Program-made: the position numbers and the translations under genes
The notes under the pieces: generated by a model
What the model was told of the DNA's origin: nothing
The model's input: the letters and a program-made list of their open reading frames with translations, nothing else
The model's database searches: none
Shown: positions 42,962 to 52,685 of the stretch, one piece after another
Layout: every line of letters begins with the position of its first letter
How positions within the stretch are numbered: the stretch's first letter is position 1
Source: Segatella copri
GTDB lineage: Bacteria; Bacteroidota; Bacteroidia; Bacteroidales; Bacteroidaceae
Assembly: GCF_009494395.1 (NCBI RefSeq)
Contig: NZ_VZCB01000082.1
Coordinates: forward strand, 1-64,000
Length of the DNA stretch: 64,000 bases
Direction: 5' to 3'

Positions 42962-43963
42962 TTATGAGAGGGAAAGCATCTTCTCGATAGGCTTGACGGC
43001 TTCCTTGGCTATTTCCGGAGCCACTTCTACCGTAGGCCAGCCGAACTTCAGGCTATTGTAGATCTTCTTCAATGAGTTCATCTTCATATATTCGCACTCA
43101 TTGCAGCTGCAGCCTACTCCACCCTCGCTAACCTCCGGCGGAACAGGATAGAAGACGACGGAAGGACAGTTGCGCTCCAGCTCGTGCAGGATACCAGCCT
43201 CTGTGGCGATGATATACTCCTTGATTTCCGGATGCTCCTGGGCATAATGCAGCATGGTAGCTGTAGAACCCTTCACATCGGCTACGGCAAGCACAGGCGC
43301 CTTGCACTCCAGGTGGGCCATCACGACGGCATCAGGATGCTCCTGCTTCAACTGGATGATAGCCTCTACAGAGAACTTCTCATGCACATGGCAGCCACCA
43401 TTCCAGAGCAGCATGTTTCTGCCCGTCACGCTGTTGATATAGTTGCCCAGGTTGTAATCAGGACCGAAGATGATCTTCTCGTCCTGCGGGAAGGCATCAA
43501 TCACCTTCTTGGCATTGCCGCTGGTCACCACACAATCGGTCAGCGCCTTCACGGCAGCGGTAGTGTTGACATAGCTCACCACCTTATATCCAGGATGCTC
43601 CTCCTTGTACTTCTTCAAATCTTCAGCCTTGCAGCTGTCGGCAAGCGAGCAGCCGGCATTGAGGTCTGGGCAGAGCACAGTCTTGTCAGGGCTCAGGAGC
43701 TTGCAGGTCTCAGCCATGAAATGAACACCACACATCACCATCACCTTGGCATCGGTCTCGGCAGCCTTGCGTGCCAGCGCCAGGGAATCGCCCACGAAGT
43801 CGGCAATGTCCTGAATTTCGCCTACGGTATAGTAGTGCGCCAGGATGATGGCATCCTTCTCCTTACAGAGTTTCTTGATTTCAGCTTTCAAGTCTAAGGC
43901 TTCGTCAACGGGTTCGTCAACGTATCCTTTCTCAATCCATTCTTTTTTCACCATAACATTCAT
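42962..43963 (-). CDS. nadA: Quinolinate synthase
   Basis: 333 residues. The 4Fe-4S ligands are expected in MCGVHFMAET, GGCHVHE and VGCSCNECEYMKMN. AHYYTVGEIQDIADFVGDS and the other repeats match the three-domain NadA fold. It makes quinolinate from iminoaspartate and DHAP for NAD synthesis. nadB and nadC are not in view. A second start (MVKKEW, 43954) is possible. A copy of its last 46 bp lies at 39254. Confidence 0.96.
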   Translation of the reverse strand: MNVMVKKEWIEKGYVDEPVDEALDLKAEIKKLCKEKDAIILAHYYTVGEIQDIADFVGDSLALARKAAETDAKVMVMCGVHFMAETCKLLSPDKTVLCPDLNAGCSLADSCKAEDLKKYKEEHPGYKVVSYVNTTAAVKALTDCVVTSGNAKKVIDAFPQDEKIIFGPDYNLGNYINSVTGRNMLLWNGGCHVHEKFSVEAIIQLKQEHPDAVVMAHLECKAPVLAVADVKGSTATMLHYAQEHPEIKEYIIATEAGILHELERNCPSVVFYPVPPEVSEGGVGCSCNECEYMKMNSLKKIYNSLKFGWPTVEVAPEIAKEAVKPIEKMLSLS

Positions 43964-44019
43964 ATTTATATTTCTTTATTTCTAATTTTTAAAAAAGAAT
44001 TATTAGGATGATGATATGA

Positions 44020-44336
44020 CGTGGATAAGTGGATAAAAAACAGCCCGGATATTTGCTGTTTCCGTTATCCAAGTCTTCCTGTCAGTTATGAGCACGGGTC
44101 ATGGAAATCTTTTTCCTGGCTCTTAATGCCTTAACCGTTTTATCAACATTTCCCCAATTCGCTGCAAAGTTAATAAGTTTATATCTTTTTCCGCTCAAAA
44201 AGTGCGAAAAAGTTTCTAAAAACTTATTAATAACCCTGTGGATATCCCTATTTTCACATTCATGACATGGGGGCTGTGGATATTTACGAAGTTATTAAAA
44301 AGTTATGAATAGGGTTTTCCGTACACTTATCAACGG
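44020..44336. other. Cluster of seven DnaA-box-like sites (candidate origin)
   Basis: CGTGGATAA (44020), AGTGGATAA (44028), TTATCCAAG (44065), TTATCAACA (44140), TGTGGATAT (44237 and 44275) and TTATCAACG (44328) each differ from the DnaA box TTATCCACA/TGTGGATAA by one or two bases. The 43964-44369 gap is AT-rich and has no gene. Not proven: no perfect box, and dnaA is not adjacent. Confidence 0.35.
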
Positions 44337-44369
44337 TTTTTCGTGTATAAACAAAAAAGCAGAAACCGG

Positions 44370-45455
44370 TCAGGATTTCTGCTTGAATACGTTTTCTATT
44401 TTTTCGATAATCAGTTCGGGAGATATATTCTTCATGCAGGCAAAGTCGCCGCGCATGCATGGCTTGTTGCCGTAGATGCTGCAAGGACGGCAAGGTAGGT
44501 CGAGCTGAACGGCATTGTCGGGGCTCTGATGCCATCCCATGAAGCCAGCGTAAGGATGAGTGGCTCCCCAGACGCTGACGACAGGAGTATTGACGAGCGA
44601 AGCCAGATGCATATTGGCACTATCCATGCTCAGCATGACGTGGAGATGGCTCATCAGGATGAGTTCCTGCTGCAGACCGCCCAGATGGGAGGAAGCATTC
44701 ACTACCTGCTTATAGTCTTCTGCCCATTTATCCATGACCGGAGTCTCGTTTTTGCCTCCTCCGAAGAGGAAGATATGGCAGTGGGGATGATTGTGGATAA
44801 GTTGCTGGATAACTTTTTCCATCAGCTGTACGGGATAAATCTTGCCTTCGTGGGCAGCAAACGGAGCGATGCCTATCCAAGGTTCGGTTATGTGCTTGTT
44901 TTCCAGACTGATAACGCTGTCGCCAGCTCTGAAAACTTCCTGTGGCAGGCTGGCGAGATTGCCTTTTCCTTCACCGAAGATGGATGTGAATTCCATCTTG
45001 ACGGGATAGCCTAACTGTGCAAAAACATCTGCATAATTCTGGAAGGAGCTAGGCAGCTGCTGCAGTTTCTTGCCGGAAGATGCTACCAGCTTGCGCTTGC
45101 CGCTGCGATGCTTGTCGATGTGTGCCACCTTGAAATTGGCTAGATTGAAACGCATGCGCAGATAGCTGGAGCGCAATACGCTATGCAGGTCGGCTATCGC
45201 CGTGAACTGCTTGGCGATGAGTCGGCGATACAATGCATTCAAGCCCGTTACGCCTTTGTATTCACCCTTGATGTCTGCCTCCATGAAGCCTACGTTAGGG
45301 GCGAGGTCTTCGAAGAATGAGCGGGCGAATGGACGACTGAGCACTGTTATCCTGACATGTGGATATTGTCTGGCCAGCGAATATATCACAGGTACGGTCA
45401 TGGCAACATCGCCCATGGCCGAGAATCTTATAACAAGTATATGCTCTGTCTTCAT
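44370..45455 (-). CDS. Glycosyltransferase family 9 (heptosyltransferase-like)
   Basis: 361 residues. ILVIRFSAMGDVAMTVPVI is the GT9 N-terminal signature. IGIAPFAAHEGKIYP and the MSHLHVMLSMDSANMHLASL to SVWGATHPYAGF block form the nucleotide-sugar site. The C-terminal CRPCSIYGNKPCMRGDFACM cysteines are typical of GT9. It probably adds a sugar to the LPS core. The DUF4254 gene lies just upstream, a usual pairing in this phylum. Confidence 0.9.
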   Translation of the reverse strand: MKTEHILVIRFSAMGDVAMTVPVIYSLARQYPHVRITVLSRPFARSFFEDLAPNVGFMEADIKGEYKGVTGLNALYRRLIAKQFTAIADLHSVLRSSYLRMRFNLANFKVAHIDKHRSGKRKLVASSGKKLQQLPSSFQNYADVFAQLGYPVKMEFTSIFGEGKGNLASLPQEVFRAGDSVISLENKHITEPWIGIAPFAAHEGKIYPVQLMEKVIQQLIHNHPHCHIFLFGGGKNETPVMDKWAEDYKQVVNASSHLGGLQQELILMSHLHVMLSMDSANMHLASLVNTPVVSVWGATHPYAGFMGWHQSPDNAVQLDLPCRPCSIYGNKPCMRGDFACMKNISPELIIEKIENVFKQKS

Positions 45456-45528
45456 TTGTTTTTTCTTCTTTATATATATAATAAGGTGGGAATGGGGAGA
45501 AATAGCTCTCCCTCATCCTCCTCCTGTT

Positions 45529-46134
45529 TTATTTCTGGTTGTAGAGAACCGGATTGGTAGAAGGGTCGTTGTACATCTTCATCTGGCGATATACCTTCAT
45601 GTACTTTCTTCCCGCCTCGATATCTTCCAGGAGCTGGTCGATGGCTGTAGAAAGGTCTACCTGCTGTTCGAGCAGCACGTTGAGCTTAGCCTGGCACTTA
45701 GCCTTGTGCTCAGCAGAAGCCTCAGGACGGTCTACCTGCTCCTTCATGTGATAAATCTTGAGGGCGAGGATGCTCAGGCGGTCAACAGCCCATGCCGGAC
45801 TCTCGGTATTGATGCGCGCATCCGGCTGCACCTTTACGTCCTTATAAGTCTCACGGAAGTAAGAGTCAATCTGCTCCACGAGGTCAGTACGGTCCTGATT
45901 GCTCTTGTCGATACGGCGCTTCAAGACGAGCGCTTCAGCAGGATCAATCTGCGGATCGCGGATGATATCCTCGAAATGCCACTGTACGGTATCAATCCAG
46001 CACTTGAGGTAGAGACGGTTCTCGATGGTACCTTCGGCAAACGGATTATTGATAGGAGTATCAATATTGTCTTTGATGTGATAATCGGCTATCGCCTGAT
46101 TAAAAATCCTGTTAGCGTTTTCTGTAAATGTCAT
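45529..46134 (-). CDS. DUF4254 protein
   Basis: 201 residues, soluble and helical. NRIFNQAIADYHIKDNI and ENRLYLKCWIDTVQWHFEDI are its start, and SPAWAVDRLSILALKIYHMK is the most conserved part. Function unknown. It sits 73 bp upstream of the GT9 gene on the same strand, so a link to LPS core synthesis is inferred from position. Confidence 0.85.
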   Translation of the reverse strand: MTFTENANRIFNQAIADYHIKDNIDTPINNPFAEGTIENRLYLKCWIDTVQWHFEDIIRDPQIDPAEALVLKRRIDKSNQDRTDLVEQIDSYFRETYKDVKVQPDARINTESPAWAVDRLSILALKIYHMKEQVDRPEASAEHKAKCQAKLNVLLEQQVDLSTAIDQLLEDIEAGRKYMKVYRQMKMYNDPSTNPVLYNQK

Positions 46135-46163
46135 ATGGTTTGAAATGTTTAATTAAATACTGC

Positions 46164-46172
46164 ACAAAAGTA
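46164..46172 (-). promoter_or_regulatory. -7 promoter element of DUF4254-GT9
   Basis: TACTTTTGT on the minus strand, 30 bases before the ATG at 46134. Confidence 0.55.
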
Positions 46173-46298
46173 ACAAATTTCTCTCAAAGAGCCAACAAAA
46201 AAGCGAAAAAAGACCAAATTAATGCACAATTTAGGGGTGATTGTGCACCGAAAGTCACTTTTTTCGCCAAAATATTTGTTTATCTCAAAAAAAAAGTG

Positions 46299-46307
46299 TT
46301 CCTTTGC
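46299..46307 (+). promoter_or_regulatory. -7 promoter element of acpP-fabF-rnc
   Basis: TTCCTTTGC, one base off the TAnnTTTGC consensus, 53 bases before the acpP ATG. Confidence 0.6.
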
Positions 46308-46359
46308 ACTCAGATTTTTAATTAGAAATTAATTTATAAACATTTTAAAGGTTACAATT

Positions 46360-46596
46360 ATGTCAGAAATTGAAAGCAAAGTAAAGGCAATTATCGTTGA
46401 TAAGCTCGGTGTTGATGAGGCAGAAGTAAAGCCAGAGGCAAGCTTCACAAACGACCTCGGTGCAGATTCATTGGATACAGTAGAGTTGATCATGGAATTC
46501 GAGAAGGAGTTCTCTATTTCTATTCCAGACGATAAGGCTGAGAAGATTGCTACTGTAGGTGACGCTATCGCTTACATCGAGGAGAACGCTAAGTAA
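46360..46596 (+). CDS. acpP: Acyl carrier protein
   Basis: 78 residues, acidic. Ser37 in [12 protein letters not shown] takes the 4'-phosphopantetheine arm that carries growing fatty acyl chains. Standard length. Followed 21 bp later by fabF. Confidence 0.98.
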   Translation: MSEIESKVKAIIVDKLGVDEAEVKPEASFTNDLGADSLDTVELIMEFEKEFSISIPDDKAEKIATVGDAIAYIEENAK

Positions 46597-46617
46597 TTTA
46601 GCACTAAAATTTTATAA

Positions 46618-47880
46618 ATGGAATTAAAGAGAGTTGTTGTAACAGGTCTCGGTGCTGTGACTCCAGTAGGTAATAATCCAGAGGAAACCTGGAATAACCT
46701 TCTTGCTGGAAAGAGCGGTGCTGCTCCTATTACTCATTTCGATACAACCCTTTTCAAGACCAAGTTCGCTTGCGAGGTTAAAGACTTGAACATCAATGAT
46801 TGGATTAATCGTAAGGAAGCTCGCAAGCTTGACCGTTATACCCAGTTGGCTATGATTGCTGCCATGCAGGGTGTAAAGGACGCTGAAATTGATCTTGAGA
46901 AGGAAGACTTGGATAACGTTGGCGTTGTATTCGGTGTAGGTATCGGTGGTATCAAGACTTTCGAGGATGAGGTGAAGTACTACGGTACTCACGAGGAGAA
47001 TGGTCCTAAGTTCAATCCATTCTTCATCCCTAAGATGATTGCAGATATCGCTTCTGGTCAGATTTCAATCCACTTCGGATTCCACGGACCAAACTACACT
47101 ACTACATCTGCATGCGCTTCTTCAAGCAACGCATTGGCTGATGCCTTCAACCTGATTCGTCTGGGCAAGGCAAACATCATCGTGAGCGGTGGTGCCGAGG
47201 CTGCTATCTGCGCTTGTGGCGTGGGTGGTTTCAATGCTATGCATGCATTGTCAACACGTAATGATGATCCTGAGCATGCTTCACGTCCATTCAGCGCAAG
47301 CCGTGATGGATTTATCATGGGCGAAGGTGCTGGTTGCTTGATTCTCGAGGAACTGGAGCACGCTAAGGCTCGTGGTGCGAAGATCTATGCTGAGATGGTA
47401 GGCGAGGGCGAGAGTGCTGATGCTTATCACATCACAGCTTCTCATCCTGAGGGCCTCGGTGCTAAGCTCGTTATGGAGCGCGCATTGGCTGATGCCAATC
47501 TGAAGCCAGAGGACATTGACTATATCAATGTTCACGGTACATCTACCCACGTAGGTGATATCTCTGAGGCTAAGGCTATCAAGGCTGTCTTCGGTGATGC
47601 AGCTTACAAGCTCAACATCAGTTCTACCAAGTCAATGACTGGTCACCTCCTCGGTGCTGCCGGTGCAGTAGAGGCTATGGCTTGTGTTCTTAGTGTGAAG
47701 AACGATATCGTTCCTCCTACTATCAACCACGAAGAGGGTGATGACGATCCAGAGCTCGACTACAACTTGAACTTTACCTTCAACAAAGCTCAGAAGCGTG
47801 AAGTTCGTGCTGCATTGAGCAATACTTTCGGATTCGGCGGTCACAACTGCTGTGTAGTATTCAAGAAGTATGCTGAATAA
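46618..47880 (+). CDS. fabF: Beta-ketoacyl-ACP synthase II
   Basis: 420 residues. The catalytic triad is Cys in TTSACASSSNAL, His in VHGTSTHVGD and His in STKSMTGHLLGAAGAVEA. NTFGFGGHN is the conserved C-terminal loop. It elongates acyl-ACP with malonyl-ACP. The stop overlaps the rnc start by 11 bp. Confidence 0.98.
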   Translation: MELKRVVVTGLGAVTPVGNNPEETWNNLLAGKSGAAPITHFDTTLFKTKFACEVKDLNINDWINRKEARKLDRYTQLAMIAAMQGVKDAEIDLEKEDLDNVGVVFGVGIGGIKTFEDEVKYYGTHEENGPKFNPFFIPKMIADIASGQISIHFGFHGPNYTTTSACASSSNALADAFNLIRLGKANIIVSGGAEAAICACGVGGFNAMHALSTRNDDPEHASRPFSASRDGFIMGEGAGCLILEELEHAKARGAKIYAEMVGEGESADAYHITASHPEGLGAKLVMERALADANLKPEDIDYINVHGTSTHVGDISEAKAIKAVFGDAAYKLNISSTKSMTGHLLGAAGAVEAMACVLSVKNDIVPPTINHEEGDDDPELDYNLNFTFNKAQKREVRAALSNTFGFGGHNCCVVFKKYAE

Positions 47881-48934
47881 TTTTATAGATAGAATAAAGC
47901 TCTCTTTCCGCAAGGATAAAGAGCTTTATTTTTCTTTGTACGAAATCCTTGGTTTCTATCCTCACGACATCAGTTTTTACAAGCTTGCCTTGATGCACAA
48001 GAGCATCATGCGCCGCAATTCAAAGGGTAAGCCGGTGAATAACGAGCGCCTGGAGTTCCTGGGCGATGCTGTTTTGGATGCTGTAGTAGGAGACATCGTG
48101 TACCAGCACTTCCCTGGCAAGCGTGAGGGATTCCTTACGAATACCCGAAGCAAGCTAGTGCAGCGCGACACGCTCAACAAGCTGGCGCAGGAGATGGGTA
48201 TCAATCAGCTGATTTTATCTAACGGACACAGTTCTTCTCATAACAGCTATATGGGAGGAAATGCATTCGAAGCCTTGGTTGGTGCCATCTATCTGGACCG
48301 CGGTTATGACGTATGCATGTTTTTCATGAAGAATCGCATTCTGGCACAAATGATAAACATTGATAAGGTGGCTTACAAGGAGGTTAACTTCAAGAGCAAG
48401 CTTATCGAATGGAGCCAGAAAAACCGCGTACAGCTTGAATATGTATTGATTGAGCAGCAGAAAGATGACAATGGAAGCCCTGTGTTCACCTATCAGGTGG
48501 AAATTGAAGGCGTGAAGGGGGGTATCGGCAAGGGATATTCCAAGAAAGAAAGCCAGCAGCTTGCCTCTAAGGAAACTTTAGACAACCTGCGCAAGAAACC
48601 GCAGTATATTGACGAGGTCTTTGCTGCCAAGGCTAACCGTACAAAGATGGAGGAAGAGCCTGTGCTCAATGTGCCTAGCACAGAAGTGCAGGAGAATTTC
48701 ATCATCTCGCAGAATCTGGACGAAAAACCCCTAGAGGAGAAGCACGTCAGCGTGTTCAAGGAAGAGGTTTTTTCGGACAAGCCTGCTGCAGAGGAGAATG
48801 AAATGGCAGAAACCGTCGTAGAACAGAACAATAGCGACGAGTTTGACTTGAGCGATATTACAGCAGAGCCTAAGGAGATGTCTAGAGAAGACATCATTGC
48901 AGCTGCCGAGGCGGCTGCCTTTGCTGAAGAATAA
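47870..48934 (+). CDS. rnc: Ribonuclease III with long acidic tail
   Basis: 354 residues. The RNase III signature is NNERLEFLGDAVLDAVVGD, and the second acidic site is NAFEALVGAIYLDRG. The double-stranded RNA binding domain spans about residues 175-245 (NFKSKLIEWSQKNR, GKGYSKKESQQLASKETLDNL). The last ~105 residues are a Glu/Asp-rich tail (EEEPVLNVP to IIAAAEAAAFAEE) absent from E. coli RNase III. Coupled to fabF by an 11-bp overlap. Confidence 0.95.
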   Translation: MLNNFIDRIKLSFRKDKELYFSLYEILGFYPHDISFYKLALMHKSIMRRNSKGKPVNNERLEFLGDAVLDAVVGDIVYQHFPGKREGFLTNTRSKLVQRDTLNKLAQEMGINQLILSNGHSSSHNSYMGGNAFEALVGAIYLDRGYDVCMFFMKNRILAQMINIDKVAYKEVNFKSKLIEWSQKNRVQLEYVLIEQQKDDNGSPVFTYQVEIEGVKGGIGKGYSKKESQQLASKETLDNLRKKPQYIDEVFAAKANRTKMEEEPVLNVPSTEVQENFIISQNLDEKPLEEKHVSVFKEEVFSDKPAAEENEMAETVVEQNNSDEFDLSDITAEPKEMSREDIIAAAEAAAFAEE

Positions 48935-48951
48935 ACTCTTTTACATATCGG

Positions 48952-49002
48952 AAAAAGACTCCCATAGAAAGGTAATATAAACTTATCTATGGGAGTCTTT
49001 TT
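48952..49002 (+). terminator. acpP-fabF-rnc terminator
   Basis: AAAAAGACTCCCATA and TATGGGAGTCTTTTT form a 15-bp perfect stem. Confidence 0.88.
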
Positions 49003-49110
49003 GTATACATCAGGTAGGGCTTTTATTGCAGTTTTTCTCCTCATATATATCTATCTTGGATTTTTGTATTAAAAAAAAGTAAAAACTTTCTCTATATCAA
49101 AAGATTGAAT

Positions 49111-49119
49111 TAATTTTGC
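49111..49119 (+). promoter_or_regulatory. -7 promoter element of the GH3-family gene
   Basis: TAATTTTGC, 31 bases before the ATG at 49150. Confidence 0.65.
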
Positions 49120-49149
49120 ATCTACTTTATAAGGTATATATATCTAGAT

Positions 49150-50658
49150 ATGAGTTTAACAACGATAGTAAGTAATGTCTTCAAACCCCGACAGAAGGAG
49201 TTGGAGAAGTATGTTAATGATGCAGAACATTTGCAGCATCATACACTCATGCGCCTTATTGAAAAGGGCAAGAATACGGAATATGGTGTAAAGCATCTAT
49301 TAAATACTACCAATAGTTATGAGAAATTTGCGATGAATGTGCCTGTCAACACCTATGAGGAGCTGAAGGGGGACATCGACCGCATGCGCCATGGAGAAAA
49401 GGATATCCTGTGGCCGGGTACCGTGAAATGGTATGCTAAATCTTCGGGTACTACCAACGACAAGAGTAAGTTCATCCCTGTTTCTCATGATGGTTTGCAT
49501 GGTATTCATTATGCGGGTGGATTTGATGCCGTAGCGCTCTATCTGCGTAATAATCCGAAAAGCAGGATTTTCGACGGCAAGAGCCTGATTCTTGGCGGTA
49601 GCCATTCGCCTAACTATAATGTTTCGGGCAGTCTGGTGGGCGATTTGAGCGCTATTCTCATCGAAAACATCAATCCGCTTGCCAATCTGGTGCGTGTGCC
49701 TAGGAAGGAAACGGCTCTCCTGAGCGACTTCGAGGTGAAGCGCGACCGTATTGCGCAGGAAACCCTGAACAAGAACGTTACGAATATCTCGGGTGTGCCT
49801 AGCTGGATGCTCAGCGTTCTGGTACGCGTCATGGAGATTTCAGGCAAGAAGCATCTGGAGGAAGTATGGCCAAACCTGGAGGTTTTCTTCCACGGTGGTA
49901 TTGCCTTTACGCCTTATCGCAAGCAGTATGAGCAGCTCATCACTTCGCCTGACATGCATTATATGGAGACTTATAATGCCAGCGAAGGCTTCTTCGGACT
50001 GCAGAGCGATCCATCCGACCCGGCGATGCTCCTGATGATAGATTATGACGTCTTCTACGAGTTTATCCCTATGGATGAATTCGGCAAGGACAATCCTACC
50101 ATCATACCTCTATGGGATGTGGAGATAGGCAAGAACTATGCGATGGTTATCACAACCTCCTGTGGATTATGGCGTTACATGATTGGTGATACCGTTCAGT
50201 TTACAAGCAAGAATCCATATAAGTTTGTCATTACCGGCAGAACCAAGTATTTCATCAATGCCTTTGGCGAGGAACTGATTATGGATAATGCCGAGAAGGG
50301 TCTGGCTTATGCCTGCGAGAAGACGGGTGCCCAGGTGGCTGAATATACGGCTGCTCCTGTCTATATGGACAGCAACGCCAAGTGCCGCCATCAGTGGCTT
50401 ATCGAATTCTCCAAGGAACCGGAAAGCCTGGACGAGTTTGCCAGCCTGCTCGACCGGAAACTGCAGGAAATCAACAGCGACTATGAGGCTAAGCGATTCC
50501 ACGACGTTACGCTCCAGCATCTGGAAATAGTAAAGGCAAGACCGGGAGTCTTCAACGATTGGCTCAAGAGCAAGGGCAAGCTGGGTGGCCAGCATAAGAT
50601 TCCTCGTCTCAGCAACAGCCGCAAGAATCTCGACGAAATGCTGATGATGAACAAGTAA
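49150..50658 (+). CDS. GH3 auxin-promoter-family acyl-adenylating enzyme
   Basis: 502 residues. AKSSGTTNDKSKFIP is the phosphate-binding motif of the ANL-related GH3 family. NASEGFFGLQSDP matches motif 2, and YRYMIGDTVQFTS-type sequence (WRYMIGDTVQF) with FGEELIMDNAEKGL matches motif 3. Plant GH3 proteins link amino acids to acyl acids. The bacterial substrate is unknown. No promoter is evident between it and the next two genes, so a three-gene operon is likely. Confidence 0.87.
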   Translation: MSLTTIVSNVFKPRQKELEKYVNDAEHLQHHTLMRLIEKGKNTEYGVKHLLNTTNSYEKFAMNVPVNTYEELKGDIDRMRHGEKDILWPGTVKWYAKSSGTTNDKSKFIPVSHDGLHGIHYAGGFDAVALYLRNNPKSRIFDGKSLILGGSHSPNYNVSGSLVGDLSAILIENINPLANLVRVPRKETALLSDFEVKRDRIAQETLNKNVTNISGVPSWMLSVLVRVMEISGKKHLEEVWPNLEVFFHGGIAFTPYRKQYEQLITSPDMHYMETYNASEGFFGLQSDPSDPAMLLMIDYDVFYEFIPMDEFGKDNPTIIPLWDVEIGKNYAMVITTSCGLWRYMIGDTVQFTSKNPYKFVITGRTKYFINAFGEELIMDNAEKGLAYACEKTGAQVAEYTAAPVYMDSNAKCRHQWLIEFSKEPESLDEFASLLDRKLQEINSDYEAKRFHDVTLQHLEIVKARPGVFNDWLKSKGKLGGQHKIPRLSNSRKNLDEMLMMNK

Positions 50659-50709
50659 ATTTTTATCGCTGCCTTCGAGATAGGGTAGCGAATATAAAGA
50701 TAATATACA

Positions 50710-52683
50710 ATGATTAATATGAACGACATCAAGGACAAGTTGAAGTTAAATTCCTTGTTTCTGCCTTTCTATCTGGCGGTCTTCCTCCTGTTGGCTTCCT
50801 GTGCACGAATGGGACAGCCTGACGGAGGATGGTTTGACGAGACACCACCTAAGGTGGTAGGTGCCTCGCCAGCTGACGGTGCTGTCAATGTGAAGGAGAA
50901 GAAGATAGATATTTACTTCGATGAGTTTATCAAGGTGGATAATCCTACCGAGAAGGTGGTGGTTTCGCCTCCTCAGCTCGAAGTGCCTGAAATCAAAGGC
51001 GCAGGAAAGCGTATTCATATTTCGCTTGTCGATTCTCTGAAACCCAATACCACTTATACCATCGACTTCTCGGATGCTATCAGCGACAACAACGAGGGAA
51101 ATCCGATGGGCAACTATACCTATAGTTTTTCTACAGGTACCGTCATTGATACGATGGAGGTTGCGGGATATGTGCTGGAGGCTGAGAATCTGGAACCTAT
51201 CAAGGGTATTCTCGTAGGTCTCTATGATGATCAGGCTGATTCTGCGTTCAAGACCAAGCCTATGTTGCGTGTAAGCCGTACGGACAGTAGAGGACGTTTC
51301 GTCATCAAGGGCGTAGCGCCGGGCTCTTATCGCATCTATGCCCTGCAGGACATGGACGGCAACTATATGTTCAATCAGAAGAGCGAGAAAATCGCCTTCA
51401 CCCATGACATCATCATACCATCCAGCAAGCCTGATGTCAGACAGGATACCACATGGATAGACTCGCTGCACATCAAGTCGATTGACCAGGTGAAATATAC
51501 CCATTTCCTGCCTGATGACGTGGTGCTCAGGGCTTTTACGGAACCGTTGACAGACAGATATTTCCTGAAGGCAGAGCGCAAGATGCCTAACTGTTTCTCG
51601 CTCTATTTCAGTTATGGAGATTCCATCCTTCCTGAGATAAAGGGACTTAACTTTGATGCCGAAAAAGCGTTCATCATAGAAAGTTCGGAGAAGAAAGATT
51701 CCATCACCTATTGGCTGAGGGATACTGCCCTGGTCAATCAGGATACGCTTCGCATGGATCTTACCTATCGCATGACCGACAGTACGGGTGTGCTGATATG
51801 TCATACCGATACGGCTATGGAGATTCTTTCCAAGGAACCATACGCCAAGCGAATGAAAGCCAAGGAAAAGGAGATAGCCGAGTGGACCAAGAAGCAGGAA
51901 AAACTCAAGAAGAAAGGTATGCCTTATGACTCGGTGATGGCCATCAAACCGCTTGAGGTCAAGGTGGGAGTTGCCTCAGAACTGGACCCGGACAAGAACG
52001 TTACGTTCAGTTTTGATACTCCGCTTGCCAAGGCAGATACGGCAGGAATGCATCTTTATGCCAAGCATGATACGCTCTGGTATCGGGCTCCTTTTGAATT
52101 TGATTCGATAGGAAACCGGGAATATGTGCTGAGAGGAGAGTGGAGACCTGATATAGAATATAGTCTTGAGGTGGATTCTGCTGCTTTCGAGGATATCTAC
52201 GGTCTGGCATCCAAGCCTATCAAGCAGGGATTCAAGGTCAGCTCGCTCGATACATACGGCACTCTCCTGGTGAATATCACCGATAATTTTGGAGATTTGC
52301 CTCTCCTGGTACAGTTGTTGAATGCTCAGGACCAGGTGGTGAAGTCGGTGAAGGCAGTAAATGGGGTAGCAGAATTCTATTATCTTAAACCGGAGAAGTA
52401 TTACATGCGCCTGATTGTTGATAGAAACGACAACGGCAAATGGGATACGGGCTGTTATGATGATGATCTGCAAGCGGAGGAAGTATATTATTATCCGGAA
52501 CTCCTGGAATGTAAGGCTAAATGGGATTTGACGGAAAGCTGGAGCCCGAAGTCTTATGAACTGTCCAGGCAGAAGCCTTCTGCCATCACCAAGCAGAAAC
52601 CTGACAAGGAAAAGAAAGTAAAGAATCAAAATGCACAACGTGCCAAAAAATTGGGCATAGAGTACATTCCTAAAATGTTATAG
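50710..52683 (+). CDS. Ig-like (Big_5) domain lipoprotein
   Basis: 657 residues. Lipobox LLASC at about Cys31 after a long N-terminus. The first domain (TPPKVVGASPADGAVNVKEK to TYSFSTGTVID, ~45-145) is a Big_5 Ig-like domain. A SpaA/Cna-like beta domain follows (VAGYVLEAENLEPIKGILVG). A Lys/Glu-rich coiled region (~residues 375-400) and a second Ig-like part lead to a basic tail. Conserved surface lipoprotein of Bacteroidota; function unknown. Confidence 0.82.
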   Translation: MINMNDIKDKLKLNSLFLPFYLAVFLLLASCARMGQPDGGWFDETPPKVVGASPADGAVNVKEKKIDIYFDEFIKVDNPTEKVVVSPPQLEVPEIKGAGKRIHISLVDSLKPNTTYTIDFSDAISDNNEGNPMGNYTYSFSTGTVIDTMEVAGYVLEAENLEPIKGILVGLYDDQADSAFKTKPMLRVSRTDSRGRFVIKGVAPGSYRIYALQDMDGNYMFNQKSEKIAFTHDIIIPSSKPDVRQDTTWIDSLHIKSIDQVKYTHFLPDDVVLRAFTEPLTDRYFLKAERKMPNCFSLYFSYGDSILPEIKGLNFDAEKAFIIESSEKKDSITYWLRDTALVNQDTLRMDLTYRMTDSTGVLICHTDTAMEILSKEPYAKRMKAKEKEIAEWTKKQEKLKKKGMPYDSVMAIKPLEVKVGVASELDPDKNVTFSFDTPLAKADTAGMHLYAKHDTLWYRAPFEFDSIGNREYVLRGEWRPDIEYSLEVDSAAFEDIYGLASKPIKQGFKVSSLDTYGTLLVNITDNFGDLPLLVQLLNAQDQVVKSVKAVNGVAEFYYLKPEKYYMRLIVDRNDNGKWDTGCYDDDLQAEEVYYYPELLECKAKWDLTESWSPKSYELSRQKPSAITKQKPDKEKKVKNQNAQRAKKLGIEYIPKML

Positions 52684-52685
52684 TT

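Noticed and set aside
44020..44336. Firm call of oriC
   Set aside because: No perfect DnaA box, and GC skew could not be computed; kept only as a candidate.
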